This document shows, in pieces, positions 25,247-36,633 of a stretch of DNA of 64,000 nucleotides. Source of the DNA: Martinezella hainanensis. GTDB taxonomy: Bacteria; Pseudomonadota; Alphaproteobacteria; Rhizobiales; Rhizobiaceae. Location: NCBI RefSeq assembly GCF_900094555.1, contig NZ_FMAC01000001.1, positions 496,001-560,000 on the forward strand, in the 5' to 3' direction. The translations under genes and the position numbers were made by a program. Under the pieces are notes generated by a model, which had not been told where the DNA came from, did no database searches, and saw nothing but the letters and a program-made list of their open reading frames with translations. Positions within the stretch are counted from its first letter, which is position 1. Each line of letters begins with the position of its first letter.

Positions 25247-26224
25247 TTAAGCGCCTCCGCCCCCTTTTTCATCCTCTGCCGTCGCCAATGCCGCCTGCGT
25301 ATTGCCGGCAACTGCGGTCGGCAGCGGCGTGCCGCGCTTGCGCTCCCGCGCCAGCGTCAGCAGACCGGAAAAGATGATGAGGACGATACCGAGAGCCATC
25401 GGCGTGTCGATACTGTCATTGAACAACAGGTAGCCGAAGGCGATCGCCCAGAGCATCTGGCTATATTGCGGCGGCGCGACCAGATTGGCCGGCGCCATCT
25501 GCGCGGCGGTCAACAGCAGAACGTTGCCGAATGCGCCAAGCAAGCCATAGCTCGCGAGGAATATCCACTGCGTCGGCGTCGGCATTGTGACTTCGGAGAG
25601 CATGAGGAAGCCGCTGACGATGAGCGTTCCGAAAAGGCCCGCCCCATAGAGCGAAATGCGCTTCTCCTTCGAGCCGAGCGCGCGGTTGATGACGATGGAG
25701 ATTGCTGCCGCAAGACCGCCGATCGCCGCGCAGAGATGTCCGACGGAAAGCTCGCGAAAGCCCGGGCGCAGCACGATCAGCACACCGACGAAGCCGAGAA
25801 TGACCGCGGTCCAGCGCTGCCAGCGCACATCCTCCTTGAGAAAGATCACCGAGAGAATGGTCACGAAGGACGGCAAGAGAAACAGCAGCGCAAAGGCTTC
25901 CGCCATCGGCAGCATGGTGAAGGCGATGACGGAGCAGATGGCGCCGGTCGCGCCGCAGACGAAACGGAGCAGCCACAAGGGACGATTCGACGTCCTCACC
26001 ATATCGAGCCAGCCATCCTCCCGCTTCTTCAGAAACGGCACGGCGGCAAGGCCGAACAACGCGCCGATGAAGGCGACCTGATAGGAGGGGATCACCCCAT
26101 GCAGGATCTTGATCGAGGCGTCACTGAAGGCAAAGACGGCATAGGACGCGAATGCCACAAGGACACCGCGCAATGTGGAGCGGCCCGCGGCCGCGGAACT
26201 GGAATCGGCTGTAATCGAGGACAT
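25247..26224 (-). CDS. EamA/DMT-family transporter
   Basis: A 325-residue drug/metabolite transporter with 10 predicted helices in two EamA repeats (about 15-150 and 165-300). Internal similarity is seen in FAFSDASIKILHGVIPSYQV and the second-half SQMLWAIAFGYLLFNDS, where the terminal EamA motif begins. Relatives export amino acids, their analogues or metabolites. I prefer the ATG at 26224; the longer frame starts at a GTG at 26257. It is upstream of, and possibly cotranscribed with, the AraC gene. Confidence 0.85.
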   Translation of the reverse strand: MSSITADSSSAAAGRSTLRGVLVAFASYAVFAFSDASIKILHGVIPSYQVAFIGALFGLAAVPFLKKREDGWLDMVRTSNRPLWLLRFVCGATGAICSVIAFTMLPMAEAFALLFLLPSFVTILSVIFLKEDVRWQRWTAVILGFVGVLIVLRPGFRELSVGHLCAAIGGLAAAISIVINRALGSKEKRISLYGAGLFGTLIVSGFLMLSEVTMPTPTQWIFLASYGLLGAFGNVLLLTAAQMAPANLVAPPQYSQMLWAIAFGYLLFNDSIDTPMALGIVLIIFSGLLTLARERKRGTPLPTAVAGNTQAALATAEDEKGGGGA

Positions 26225-26361
26225 CGGAATCTTGAGAAAAATGCGATGGGAGGACACTGAATCAGTGAGATACAGGCAATTGTATGATGAAATGGGCTGA
26301 ATTTCGATTGGGTGGGGAATAAACTATTGTTTCAACCGGACGCGCGAGGCGATCCTGCCGA

Positions 26362-27795
26362 TCAATTTCCAAGAAAGCCTAGCTTATCGAGCTGGCTCGG
26401 AGGAACACGCCCTCTGACAGTGTAGGAAAACGCGGTGACTTTCAGTGCATCGCTATCGACCTCACAGGTGAATGCTACCCTCTGCCAGCCATTGGGAGTC
26501 TGCACGGCGACGCCGTCACCAAACAAGGTAGCATCGGAAACCATTGCCTGCGACAATGCGGAATTCACATAGCCGACGGCCTGCAAATCATGGCGATATT
26601 GAAGTTTTTCCTCCGAATTGCATAGGTAGGCGACACGCTGCCGTCGCGGCAGTTTCTTCCAGGCGTCGTATTCGCTCTTCGACAAGCGCGCCATCTCGGC
26701 ACTCGAATAGAGCTTCTTGGCTTGAATGGCTCTCTTCGGCGCAATCGATTTAGGCACTGGCGGCTCGGCAACCAATGCCGTGCCGCTCGTCGGCTCGCCT
26801 TGGCTGCTCGAAGCGGACTGGCTCTGCGAGCTTTGCTGCGATGGCTTTACCGCCGGAACGACGATCTGTGGCGGGTCCTTCGCCTCATCCTTGGCCTGCT
26901 CGGCGGGAGACAGCTGCTGCGGATCGGATGATGGCGGCTGCGCAGCGGCTTGTGCCTGCAGGTCATTCGGATCGCTCGGCGGCACCTGTGGCTGCTGCAC
27001 CTGCGAATCCGATGGCTCGTTGGTCGCCAGGACATCGGGTGCGGTGGAGGAGGCTTTGGCGGTCGCGTCGCTTGCCGGCTGCTGAGCCGCATCCGCCGGC
27101 TGATCTCTGGAGTCGGCCTGTTGTTGGGCTTCCTGCGTCTGTTGCGCCGCCTGTGCCTGGGCCTGAGCTTGCGCAGCAGCCGCAGCTGCTTGAGCCTGAG
27201 CCTCCGCTTGTTGCTCGGCCGTATCGCTCGGCTGCTCCGACGCGTCAGCCTGCTGCGTGGTATTTGCGTCCTTCTGATCGCCCTTCATATCCGGAAGGGG
27301 CGTCTCGGTAGCCGAGGGCTGTTGCTCGGCCTTCTCGACGGGCTTCTCAGCGCCGGGATCGTCTGGTTTGGCTGCGGGCTTTTCGGCCTGCTCTACCGGC
27401 TTATCAGCCTTGGCCTCATCGGGTTTGGCCGGAGGCTTCTCAGCCGGCTCCTTGCCCTGAGGGTCGGATTGCTTTGGCGGCTGCTCATCCGACTTCTTTC
27501 CCTGAGGCTGCTGCGGCTCCTGTTGAGCCTCCGCCGTCTGCTGCGCCGGCTTTTCGTCGGGTCTCGGCGTGGGCGTGGGAGGTTGGTCGGGCTTCTCGTT
27601 CGCCTTCGTCGCAAGCTCCTGCTTTTCCTCCTGCTGCGGCACCAGCTCGACATTGACGCTCTGCTCGGGCTTTGCCTCCGGCGGCGCCGGCAATAGTGGC
27701 AGCAGAAAAATCGCGACAAACAGGACGTGCAGAAGGATCGACAGGACAAAGCCCGGCCTTATTTCCCTATCCCGTTTTTCCGCAACCTTTTCCAT
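26362..27795 (-). CDS. DUF930 envelope protein with long Pro/Gln/Glu-rich linker
   Basis: A 477-residue protein. A short basic N-terminus leads to one membrane helix (GFVLSILLHVLFVAIFLLPL, about 15-34). A very long low-complexity region follows (about 40-340), rich in Pro, Gln, Glu, Lys and Ala with repeats of the type EKP(A)AKPDE. The C-terminal domain, from YSSAEMARLSKSEYDAWKKL to RGRVPPSQLDKLGFL, is DUF930. The layout resembles TonB: anchored in the inner membrane, with an extended linker reaching through the periplasm to a C-terminal domain. DUF930 proteins are typical of Rhizobiales and have no known role. Confidence 0.85.
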   Translation of the reverse strand: MEKVAEKRDREIRPGFVLSILLHVLFVAIFLLPLLPAPPEAKPEQSVNVELVPQQEEKQELATKANEKPDQPPTPTPRPDEKPAQQTAEAQQEPQQPQGKKSDEQPPKQSDPQGKEPAEKPPAKPDEAKADKPVEQAEKPAAKPDDPGAEKPVEKAEQQPSATETPLPDMKGDQKDANTTQQADASEQPSDTAEQQAEAQAQAAAAAAQAQAQAQAAQQTQEAQQQADSRDQPADAAQQPASDATAKASSTAPDVLATNEPSDSQVQQPQVPPSDPNDLQAQAAAQPPSSDPQQLSPAEQAKDEAKDPPQIVVPAVKPSQQSSQSQSASSSQGEPTSGTALVAEPPVPKSIAPKRAIQAKKLYSSAEMARLSKSEYDAWKKLPRRQRVAYLCNSEEKLQYRHDLQAVGYVNSALSQAMVSDATLFGDGVAVQTPNGWQRVAFTCEVDSDALKVTAFSYTVRGRVPPSQLDKLGFLGN

Positions 27796-28029
27796 CGTTC
27801 AGCGGATGGCTCGCGAAGAGAAAGCAATCAGGCGAAAACAACGCATCGATTCATTCGATCCTTGCCGGCTAAAAGATCAGAGGACTTCTCGGTCGCTGAC
27901 ATATGGTACACGACCACGCACCGCGAAAGAGGCATCTGTCGAAATCGAACTTGTCAGGCCTGCGCGCGATCCGCAATGGCGCAAAAACAAACCTGCGTGA
28001 TCGCGGCGCAAGGACGACCGCTTCCATCG

Positions 28030-28830
28030 CTAGAAGAACTCATCCAGCAGCTGATAGTATGCCATCTTTTCAGCCTTCGGTTCAAAATCGCCATAAGCCT
28101 TCAAAAACTCGGCAACCAATTCCTCCCCGAAATTGTATGCGATGCTGCCGCAGGCAAGCGCAATATCCTGATGACGATCGGCAATGCCGAGACGGCCGCA
28201 ATCGATATAGCCGCTGAATCTATCGCCATCGACTACGAAATTCGGAAGGCATGCATCGCCATGGGTGACGACGAAATCCTCCGTTGACGGTCTCTTGGCC
28301 TCAAGCTCACGGAAAAGATCCTCTGCCGACCTTCCCAACCGGGTCTCATCGAAGTCGTCCTCGTCGACGCGGCCGGCAAGCAAGCGCGCCCTTGCAGCAC
28401 CAATTCTATTCTCCAGCCGATGATCGAAGGGACATGCAGCGATATCGACGGCGTGCAATCGCCGCAAAGCACCCGCCAAAAGCCGTACCCGATCGAGCGG
28501 CTGTAACCACTCCGCGCTGACGAGATCGCTGCCGGGAAGAGCGCTCATCAAAACCCATTCACGTTCGCCGTCCCTCTCATGGGCAATGACATCCGGGCAG
28601 GCAAGACCCTGCGAGGCCAGCCATCGCAATCTCTCAACCTCGCCGACCAGCTCGCCCAGGGGATCGAGCGGCTCGGTCTTGAGATAGACCGGCGCGCGTC
28701 CATCGGCTTCAAGCCGGAAGACATGGGCCGAGGAACGACCGAGTGCATCCTGCCGCCATTCGTATCCAGCCAACGCATCGCGGAGCCGGACAGGGATCGA
28801 TGTTTCCATGAATTGCGGCTTGCTTGTCAT
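28030..28830 (-). CDS. APH(3')-like aminoglycoside phosphotransferase
   Basis: A 266-residue kinase-fold protein of the aminoglycoside 3'-phosphotransferase group. The catalytic loop is VVTHGDACLPNF and the metal-binding loop DCGRLGIADRHQDIALA. The C-terminus YYQLLDEFF is the classic APH(3') ending. The ATG at 28830 lies 6 bases after AGGGG; a GTG two codons upstream is possible. Family members phosphorylate kanamycin-type drugs, and chromosomal copies in soil bacteria can confer intrinsic resistance or act on other substrates, so resistance is only an inference. It is downstream of rpoD but separated from it by a terminator. Confidence 0.85.
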   Translation of the reverse strand: MTSKPQFMETSIPVRLRDALAGYEWRQDALGRSSAHVFRLEADGRAPVYLKTEPLDPLGELVGEVERLRWLASQGLACPDVIAHERDGEREWVLMSALPGSDLVSAEWLQPLDRVRLLAGALRRLHAVDIAACPFDHRLENRIGAARARLLAGRVDEDDFDETRLGRSAEDLFRELEAKRPSTEDFVVTHGDACLPNFVVDGDRFSGYIDCGRLGIADRHQDIALACGSIAYNFGEELVAEFLKAYGDFEPKAEKMAYYQLLDEFF

Positions 28831-28864
28831 GTTCACCCCCTGATGCCCATATCGTCAATGAAAA

Positions 28865-28890
28865 GCCCGGCTCGCTTTCGCGAGCCGGGC
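28865..28890 (-). terminator. rpoD terminator
   Basis: GCCCGGCTCGC and GCGAGCCGGGC form a perfect 11-bp stem around TTTC, 39 bases after the rpoD stop. On the minus strand it is followed by TTTTCATT. Confidence 0.85.
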
Positions 28891-28929
28891 CTTGTTTCGT
28901 AAACTACCGATACTGGTTTGCGCCAGACC

Positions 28930-30990
<2,061 letters not shown>

Positions 30991-31439
30991 CTCTATATCG
31001 TCGCTTTCCCTGACGCTGCAAACTTACACGCGGTGAAACATTCACACTGACTGGCGCGCCCTGCACCAGCCGCGACTCACCGACGAACACCTAACGGAAT
31101 GACCTTTAATGCCCGATTAACCACGATCACCGCCACCGGAGTGCAAAGCTGGATTGCGTTTGGATTTCCGGCCATGATATTAGGTGATCCGCTCGATCCA
31201 GTTTACCGTTCTTTCCGAAGACAAACGGTGATTCCCAGAATTTTAGTTCTCGTCAAGCTTTTCCAGCAAAAAAGCCCGTTAAATACGCGAAAAAGCCTTA
31301 TCCACAGGCTTCGCACGCCGCAATTAATTGTTTCCCGTATTTAGGAAGTCCCCGCGCGATGACAAGAGGATTCTAAACAAAGCCGCACATTTCCAGCATC
31401 GGCAGGTATTGCCAAGGCCGGAAGTGTGTCCGAATGGCA
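30991..31439. other. rpoD upstream region with one DnaA-box-like 9-mer
   Basis: A 449-base gap between tdh and rpoD that should hold the rpoD promoter(s). I see no compelling promoter; a weak TTGACG on the minus strand near 31250 is a possible -35. TTATCCACA at 31298-31306 matches the DnaA box consensus exactly and lies in a small inverted repeat (AGCCT/AGGCT). One such box can be expected by chance in a window this size, so DnaA control is only a possibility. No credible small gene is visible. Confidence 0.4.
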
Positions 31440-32477
31440 TCAATTCCAGTCCATCACCACCTTGCCGGAGTTGCCGGAACGCATGGCTTCGAAACCATCA
31501 CGGAAATCATCGATGCCGATGCGGTGGGTAATGACAGGCGATACATCGAGGCCGCCCTGAACGAAGGCGATCATCTTGTACCAGGTCTCGAACATCTCGC
31601 GGCCATAGATGCCTTTCAGGTTCAGCATCTTGAAGATGACCTTGTTCCAGTCGATCTCGAAGCCGGCCGGCGCAATACCGAGAATGGCGATCTTGCCGCC
31701 ATTGTTCATCTTATCGATCATGTCGCGGAAGGCAGGCGCGGCACCCGACATTTCCAGGCCGACGTCGAAACCTTCGGTCATGCCGACGGATTTCATCACA
31801 TCGGCAAGGTTCTCCTTAGAAGCATCGACGACATGATCGATGCCGACCTTGCGGGCAAGCGCCAACCGGGTTGGATTGATATCGGTGATGACGACCTTGC
31901 GGGCGCCGGAGCGCTTGGCAACCATCGCCCCCATGATGCCGATCGGCCCTGCGCCGGTCACAAGCACATCCTCGCCGACCAGATCGAAGGAAAGCGCGGT
32001 ATGGACCGCATTGCCGAAGGGGTCGAAGATCGCCGCGATCTCATCCGGAATGTCGTCCGGGATCGGCACGACGTTGGATTCAGGAATGCAGACGAATTCG
32101 CCGAAGGAGCCTGGGCGGTTGACACCGACGCCGAGCGTGTTGCGGCAGAGATGACCCCTGCCCGCCCGGCAATTCCGACATTTGCCGCAGACGATATGGC
32201 CTTCGCCCGAGACCCGCTCGCCGACATGATACTTCGTCACGGCAGAACCAATCTCGGCAATCTCGCCGCAGAACTCGTGGCCGACGACCATCGGCACGGG
32301 AATGGTCTTCTGCGCCCATTGATCCCAGTTCCAAATATGGACATCGGTCCCGCAAATCGCCGACTTCTTGACCCGGATCAGAACATCGTTCGGCCCGACC
32401 TCCGGCACCGGGACATGCTCCATCCACAGCCCGACTTCGGGCTTGGCTTTGACCAGCGCTTTCATCATGTTCGACAT
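31440..32477 (-). CDS. tdh: L-threonine 3-dehydrogenase
   Basis: A 345-residue zinc-dependent alcohol dehydrogenase-type enzyme that oxidises L-threonine to 2-amino-3-ketobutyrate with NAD+. Catalytic zinc ligands are in ICGTDVHIW and GHEFCGE; the structural zinc site is [15 protein letters not shown]; the nucleotide fold is [28 protein letters not shown] at the C-terminus is typical of Tdh. GGAGAG precedes the ATG. It starts 21 bases after kbl, which performs the next step to glycine and acetyl-CoA, so the two form the threonine degradation operon. Confidence 0.96.
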   Translation of the reverse strand: MSNMMKALVKAKPEVGLWMEHVPVPEVGPNDVLIRVKKSAICGTDVHIWNWDQWAQKTIPVPMVVGHEFCGEIAEIGSAVTKYHVGERVSGEGHIVCGKCRNCRAGRGHLCRNTLGVGVNRPGSFGEFVCIPESNVVPIPDDIPDEIAAIFDPFGNAVHTALSFDLVGEDVLVTGAGPIGIMGAMVAKRSGARKVVITDINPTRLALARKVGIDHVVDASKENLADVMKSVGMTEGFDVGLEMSGAAPAFRDMIDKMNNGGKIAILGIAPAGFEIDWNKVIFKMLNLKGIYGREMFETWYKMIAFVQGGLDVSPVITHRIGIDDFRDGFEAMRSGNSGKVVMDWN

Positions 32478-32498
32478 GATCGGTTCTCTCCAACCAAT

Positions 32499-33686
32499 TC
32501 AAATGATTCCAAGTTCTTTTCCGGCCTCCGCAAAGGCTGCGATCGCCTTTTCGACATCAGCCTTGGAATGGGCGGCCGACATCTGCGTACGGATGCGCGC
32601 CTGGCCTTTCGGCACGACAGGGAAGGAGAAGCCGATGACGTAGACGCCCTTCTGCAGCATCAGCGCCGCCATGTCCTGCGCGAGCTTCGCGTCGCCGAGC
32701 ATGACGGGGATGATCGGGTGATCGGCGCCGGCCAGCGTGAAGCCGAGCTTCGTCATCTCGCTGCGGAAGAGTTCCGCATTGCCTCGGAGCCGCGCACGCA
32801 ACTCGCTGCCGTTCTCGATCAGATCGAAGACCTTCAGCGATGCAGCCGCGATGACCGGCGCCAGAGTATTGGAGAAGAGGTAAGGACGCGAGCGCTGCCG
32901 CAGCCATTCGACGATCTCGCCCCTGGCCGACGTATAACCACCGGATGCGCCTCCGAGCGCCTTGCCGAGCGTGCCGGTGATGATATCCACCCGGCCTTCG
33001 ACGCCGCAATATTCCGCCGATCCCCGGCCATGCTCGCCGATGAAGCCGACCGCATGGCTGTCATCGACCATGACCATTGCGCCATATTTTTCCGCCAGAT
33101 CGCAGACACCGCCGAGATTGGCGATGATGCCGTCCATCGAGAAGACACCGTCCGTGGCGATCAGCTTGAAGCGGCTGCCCTCGGCCTTCTTCAGTTCCTC
33201 TTCCAAGGCCGCCATGTCGTTGTTGGCATAGCGGAAGCGCTTTGCCTTGGAGAGCCGCACACCATCAATGATCGAGGCATGATTAAGGGCATCCGAAATG
33301 ATGGCATCCTCTTCCGACAGCAGCGTCTCGAACAACCCGCCGTTGGCATCGAAGCACGAGGAGTAGAGGATCGTCGCTTCCATGCCGAGGAAGGCTGAAA
33401 TCCGCGCCTCGAGCTGCTTATGCTCCTCCTGCGTGCCGCAGATGAAACGAACCGAGGCCATACCATAGCCATAGCGATCGAGTGCCCTCTTCGCGGCCTC
33501 GGCGAGCTCCTCGTTATCGGCAAGGCCGAGATAGTTGTTGGCACAGAAATTGAGAACGCGCGCGCCGCCAAGCACGGCGATCTCGCCGGCCTGCTTGGAG
33601 GTGATGACACGCTCGGCCTTGTAGAGGCCGGCTTCTTTCAGGCCGAGAAGTTCATTGCGCAAATGGGATATGAACGCTGAAGTCAT
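32499..33686 (-). CDS. kbl: 2-amino-3-ketobutyrate CoA ligase (glycine C-acetyltransferase)
   Basis: A 395-residue PLP enzyme of the alpha-oxoamine synthase family. It converts 2-amino-3-ketobutyrate and CoA to glycine and acetyl-CoA. Visible landmarks are [12 protein letters not shown] near the N-terminus, [30 protein letters not shown], and the PLP lysine in [14 protein letters not shown]. It is the first gene of the kbl-tdh operon. A 262-base divergent region separates it from the SDR gene. Length and motifs are normal. Confidence 0.96.
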   Translation of the reverse strand: MTSAFISHLRNELLGLKEAGLYKAERVITSKQAGEIAVLGGARVLNFCANNYLGLADNEELAEAAKRALDRYGYGMASVRFICGTQEEHKQLEARISAFLGMEATILYSSCFDANGGLFETLLSEEDAIISDALNHASIIDGVRLSKAKRFRYANNDMAALEEELKKAEGSRFKLIATDGVFSMDGIIANLGGVCDLAEKYGAMVMVDDSHAVGFIGEHGRGSAEYCGVEGRVDIITGTLGKALGGASGGYTSARGEIVEWLRQRSRPYLFSNTLAPVIAAASLKVFDLIENGSELRARLRGNAELFRSEMTKLGFTLAGADHPIIPVMLGDAKLAQDMAALMLQKGVYVIGFSFPVVPKGQARIRTQMSAAHSKADVEKAIAAFAEAGKELGII

Positions 33687-33890
33687 GGTCGCATTCCGAT
33701 GCTGGTCAAAGTGCCTAATTAATCAAGAAATAACATAGGATCCGGCCGCTTGCTGCACCCAGCAGCGGCAAAAATGCGCAACACGGTGACGTCGGCGCGA
33801 TAGGGCGCAGTTTCGATATTATCTGTCAAACCGACCCGCTTGCGCGCAACTTCCTGGTCAAACTTCATCAGCTTCCATCGCAAAAATTAC

Positions 33891-33919
33891 TTGACTGAGT
33901 CCAATATTTTGCGCCAGAT
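33891..33919 (+). promoter_or_regulatory. Candidate promoter of the SDR gene
   Basis: TTGACT (33891-33896), 17 bases, then CCAGAT (33914-33919), 29 bases before the SDR start codon. The -35 matches five of six consensus positions, but the -10 is weak, which is common for alphaproteobacterial promoters. Confidence 0.35.
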
Positions 33920-33948
33920 TGCCATCGGTCTCAAGATAAGAGAGCGCT

Positions 33949-34719
33949 ATGAACATATTTCACAGATTCTCCCTCGCAGGGCGAATTGCCCTTGTTACCG
34001 GAGGCGGACGCGGACTCGGATTTGAGATGGCAAAGGCGCTCGCCGATGCCGGCGCGCACGTCATCATCAACGGGCGGACCGCGGCTACGTTGGATACGGC
34101 CGTCGAGATCATCCGAGCAAGAGATGGCTCGGCAGAAGCTGCCGCCTTCGACATTTCCGACCGCGACGCACAGCGTGAGGCAATGAATGACATCGAGAAG
34201 AGCCACGGCCGGCTCGACATATTGATCAACAATGTCGGCGCCCGCGACAGGCGCGCTCTGGCCGATTTCGACGACGAGGCGATCCTCACCTTGCTGAACA
34301 CCGATCTCGCCGCCTCGATCATGCTCTCCCGCGACGCCGCCCGCCTGATGAAGCGAAACAGTCATGGGCGGCTGATCTCGGTCACCTCGATCAGCGGACA
34401 GGTCGTCATGCCGGGTGATTGTGTCTATCCCGCTGCCAAGCAGGGGTTGGCGGGCCTCATGCGCGGCATGGCGGTGGAATTCGGTCCTTACGGCATCACC
34501 AGCAACGCCATCGCTCCAGGCTGGTTCGCAACGGAAACCAATGCCGCAATGGCCGCGAACGAAGAACTGATCCCCTTCGTGCGCCAACGTATCCCGGTTC
34601 AGCGCTGGGGGCGTCCGGACGAAATTGCGGGGGCTGCGCTATTCCTTGCCAGCGACGCCGCCTCCTTCGTCAACGGCCACGTCCTGACCGTCGATGGCGG
34701 CATGACGGTGCGGATGTAG
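33949..34719 (+). CDS. SDR-family oxidoreductase, gluconate 5-dehydrogenase-like
   Basis: A 256-residue classical short-chain dehydrogenase. The cofactor motif is [16 protein letters not shown], with INNVG in place of NNAG. The active site has the Ser in SVTSISGQ and YPAAKQG (Tyr and Lys four apart), and the C-terminus ends [13 protein letters not shown]-terminus and overall pattern resemble gluconate/2-keto-gluconate dehydrogenases, so a polyol or sugar acid substrate is plausible but unproven. It is divergent from kbl-tdh and convergent with recQ, and stands alone. Confidence 0.85.
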   Translation: MNIFHRFSLAGRIALVTGGGRGLGFEMAKALADAGAHVIINGRTAATLDTAVEIIRARDGSAEAAAFDISDRDAQREAMNDIEKSHGRLDILINNVGARDRRALADFDDEAILTLLNTDLAASIMLSRDAARLMKRNSHGRLISVTSISGQVVMPGDCVYPAAKQGLAGLMRGMAVEFGPYGITSNAIAPGWFATETNAAMAANEELIPFVRQRIPVQRWGRPDEIAGAALFLASDAASFVNGHVLTVDGGMTVRM

Positions 34720-34745
34720 CGCATCGACCGTCGGGCTTCAGCATG

Positions 34746-36626
34746 TCATCGGCTGCTGAATTCCGAAATTACAGCGAGGAATGCATCGCCGTAGCGTTCA
34801 AGCTTCGACTGCCCGACACCGGAAATCTCAAGCAGAGCCTTGCGGCTGCCCGGCCGCTCCGTCGCAAAGGCGATCAGAGTCGTATCCGGGAAGACGACAT
34901 AGGGCGGCACGCCCAATTCCTTGGCAATCCGAGTGCGCTCGGCACGCAGCGCATCGAAGAGGAGCTGGTCCTCGCCGGCCAGACCGTGCGCCTGCTTCTC
35001 CGGTCGCCCCGCCTTCTTGCCGCGACGGCCGGGCTCGGGCCGGTCCTTGCGAAAGAAGACCTGCCGCTCGCGCTTGAACACCGCCCTCGCCTGCTCTTCC
35101 AGCTTCATGGCGCCAAAGGCCGTGTGATCGATGCTGATGAAACCGTTTGCCAATAATTGCCGGAAGATCGATTGCCAGGTGCGGGAAGGAATATCCTTTC
35201 CTGCGCCGAAGACAGGCATATCGACATGGCCGAAGCGTTCGGTCTTCTCGTTGATCGTACCGATCAGCACATCGATGACGTGGCCGGTGCCGAAACGCTC
35301 GCCGGTACGATAGACCGCGGCGAGCGCCTTGATGGCCGCTTCCGTGCCGTCCCAGGTCTCGACAGGCTTCAGGCACGTATCGCAATTGCCGCAACCGCCG
35401 CCATGCGCCTCGCCGAAATGCGCGAGGATCGACTGTCGCCGGCATCCTGCGGTTTCGCAGATCGCAAGCAGCGCATTGAGCTTTGCCCGTTCCACCCGCT
35501 TGATTTCCTCGGATGCACCACCCTCGTCGATCATTCGACGCCGCTGGATGACATCGGCCATGCCATAGGCCATCCAGACATTGGAGGAGAGACCGTCGCG
35601 CCCGGCACGACCCGTCTCCTGATAATAGGCTTCGACAGAACCCGGCAGATCGAGATGGGCAACATAGCGCACGTTCGGCTTGTCGATGCCCATGCCGAAG
35701 GCGACCGTTGCCACGAGGCACAGATCTTCTTCCTTCAGGAAGGCGTCCTGATTGGTGTCGCGAAGCGACCGATCCATGCCGGCATGATAGGGTAGCGCGC
35801 GAACACCCTGCCCGTTCAGCCACTCCGCCGTGTCCTCGACCTTGGCACGCGAGAGGCAATAAACGATGCCGCTGTCGCCGCGATGGCCGTCGAGAAAGCG
35901 CAGCAATTGCTGGCGCGGCTGGTCGCGCTCGACGATTTCATAGGTGATGTTCGGACGATCGAAGCTTGTCGTGAACACCTCGGCATTGTCGAGAGCCAGC
36001 CGCTCGATGATGTCGTCGCGGGTATGCGGATCGGCCGTTGCGGTCAGCGCGATGCGCGGAACGCCGGGAAAGAGTTCGGCAAGCCTGCCGAGATCGCGAT
36101 ACTCCGGCCTGAAATCATGGCCCCATTGCGAGACGCAATGCGCCTCATCGATCGCGAAAAGCGCGATCTTCGCTCTGCCGATCATCTGGCAGAAGCCTTC
36201 CGTCGCAATGCGTTCCGGCGTCACATAAAGCAGATCGAGCTTGCCGGCGGAAATGGCGCGATAAATCTCGCTGGCCTCTTCGCGCGACAGGGATGAGTTC
36301 AAGGCGGCCGCCCGGATGCCGAGCTGCTTCATCGCCTCCACCTGATCCCGCATCAACGCGATGAGCGGAGACACGACGATCCCGACACCATCGCGGCAAA
36401 GCGCCGGGATCTGGAAGCACAATGACTTGCCGGCACCGGTCGGAAACAGCACGACCGCATCGCCGCCGGAGACAACATGCTCGACCACTTGCTGCTGCTT
36501 GCCGCGAAAGGCCGAGTAGCCATAGACGCGCTTCAGGATGTCGAGCGGCGCCAACGCACCCATGCGTTCATCGAACAACGCGTCGCCTACGGAAAATCGC
36601 GGCTCTTGTCTCTCAAACTGAGGCAT
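34746..36626 (-). CDS. recQ: ATP-dependent DNA helicase RecQ
   Basis: A 626-residue 3'-5' DNA helicase for recombination and fork repair. It has the superfamily 2 helicase motifs in order: [13 protein letters not shown] (motif 0), [13 protein letters not shown] (I), [13 protein letters not shown] (Ia), [19 protein letters not shown] (II with the aromatic loop), LTATAD (III), and [12 protein letters not shown] (VI). The zinc-binding region is [14 protein letters not shown] with [11 protein letters not shown] and HRDC domains follow, the HRDC starting about residue 535. It begins 7 bases after dnaG, so both are probably cotranscribed, linking primase and repair helicase. Confidence 0.96.
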   Translation of the reverse strand: MPQFERQEPRFSVGDALFDERMGALAPLDILKRVYGYSAFRGKQQQVVEHVVSGGDAVVLFPTGAGKSLCFQIPALCRDGVGIVVSPLIALMRDQVEAMKQLGIRAAALNSSLSREEASEIYRAISAGKLDLLYVTPERIATEGFCQMIGRAKIALFAIDEAHCVSQWGHDFRPEYRDLGRLAELFPGVPRIALTATADPHTRDDIIERLALDNAEVFTTSFDRPNITYEIVERDQPRQQLLRFLDGHRGDSGIVYCLSRAKVEDTAEWLNGQGVRALPYHAGMDRSLRDTNQDAFLKEEDLCLVATVAFGMGIDKPNVRYVAHLDLPGSVEAYYQETGRAGRDGLSSNVWMAYGMADVIQRRRMIDEGGASEEIKRVERAKLNALLAICETAGCRRQSILAHFGEAHGGGCGNCDTCLKPVETWDGTEAAIKALAAVYRTGERFGTGHVIDVLIGTINEKTERFGHVDMPVFGAGKDIPSRTWQSIFRQLLANGFISIDHTAFGAMKLEEQARAVFKRERQVFFRKDRPEPGRRGKKAGRPEKQAHGLAGEDQLLFDALRAERTRIAKELGVPPYVVFPDTTLIAFATERPGSRKALLEISGVGQSKLERYGDAFLAVISEFSSR

Positions 36627-36633
36627 CTATTCC

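Noticed and set aside
31434..33398. Open frame of 654 codons on the plus strand
   Set aside because: Antisense to tdh and kbl, whose motifs are complete; no independent evidence.
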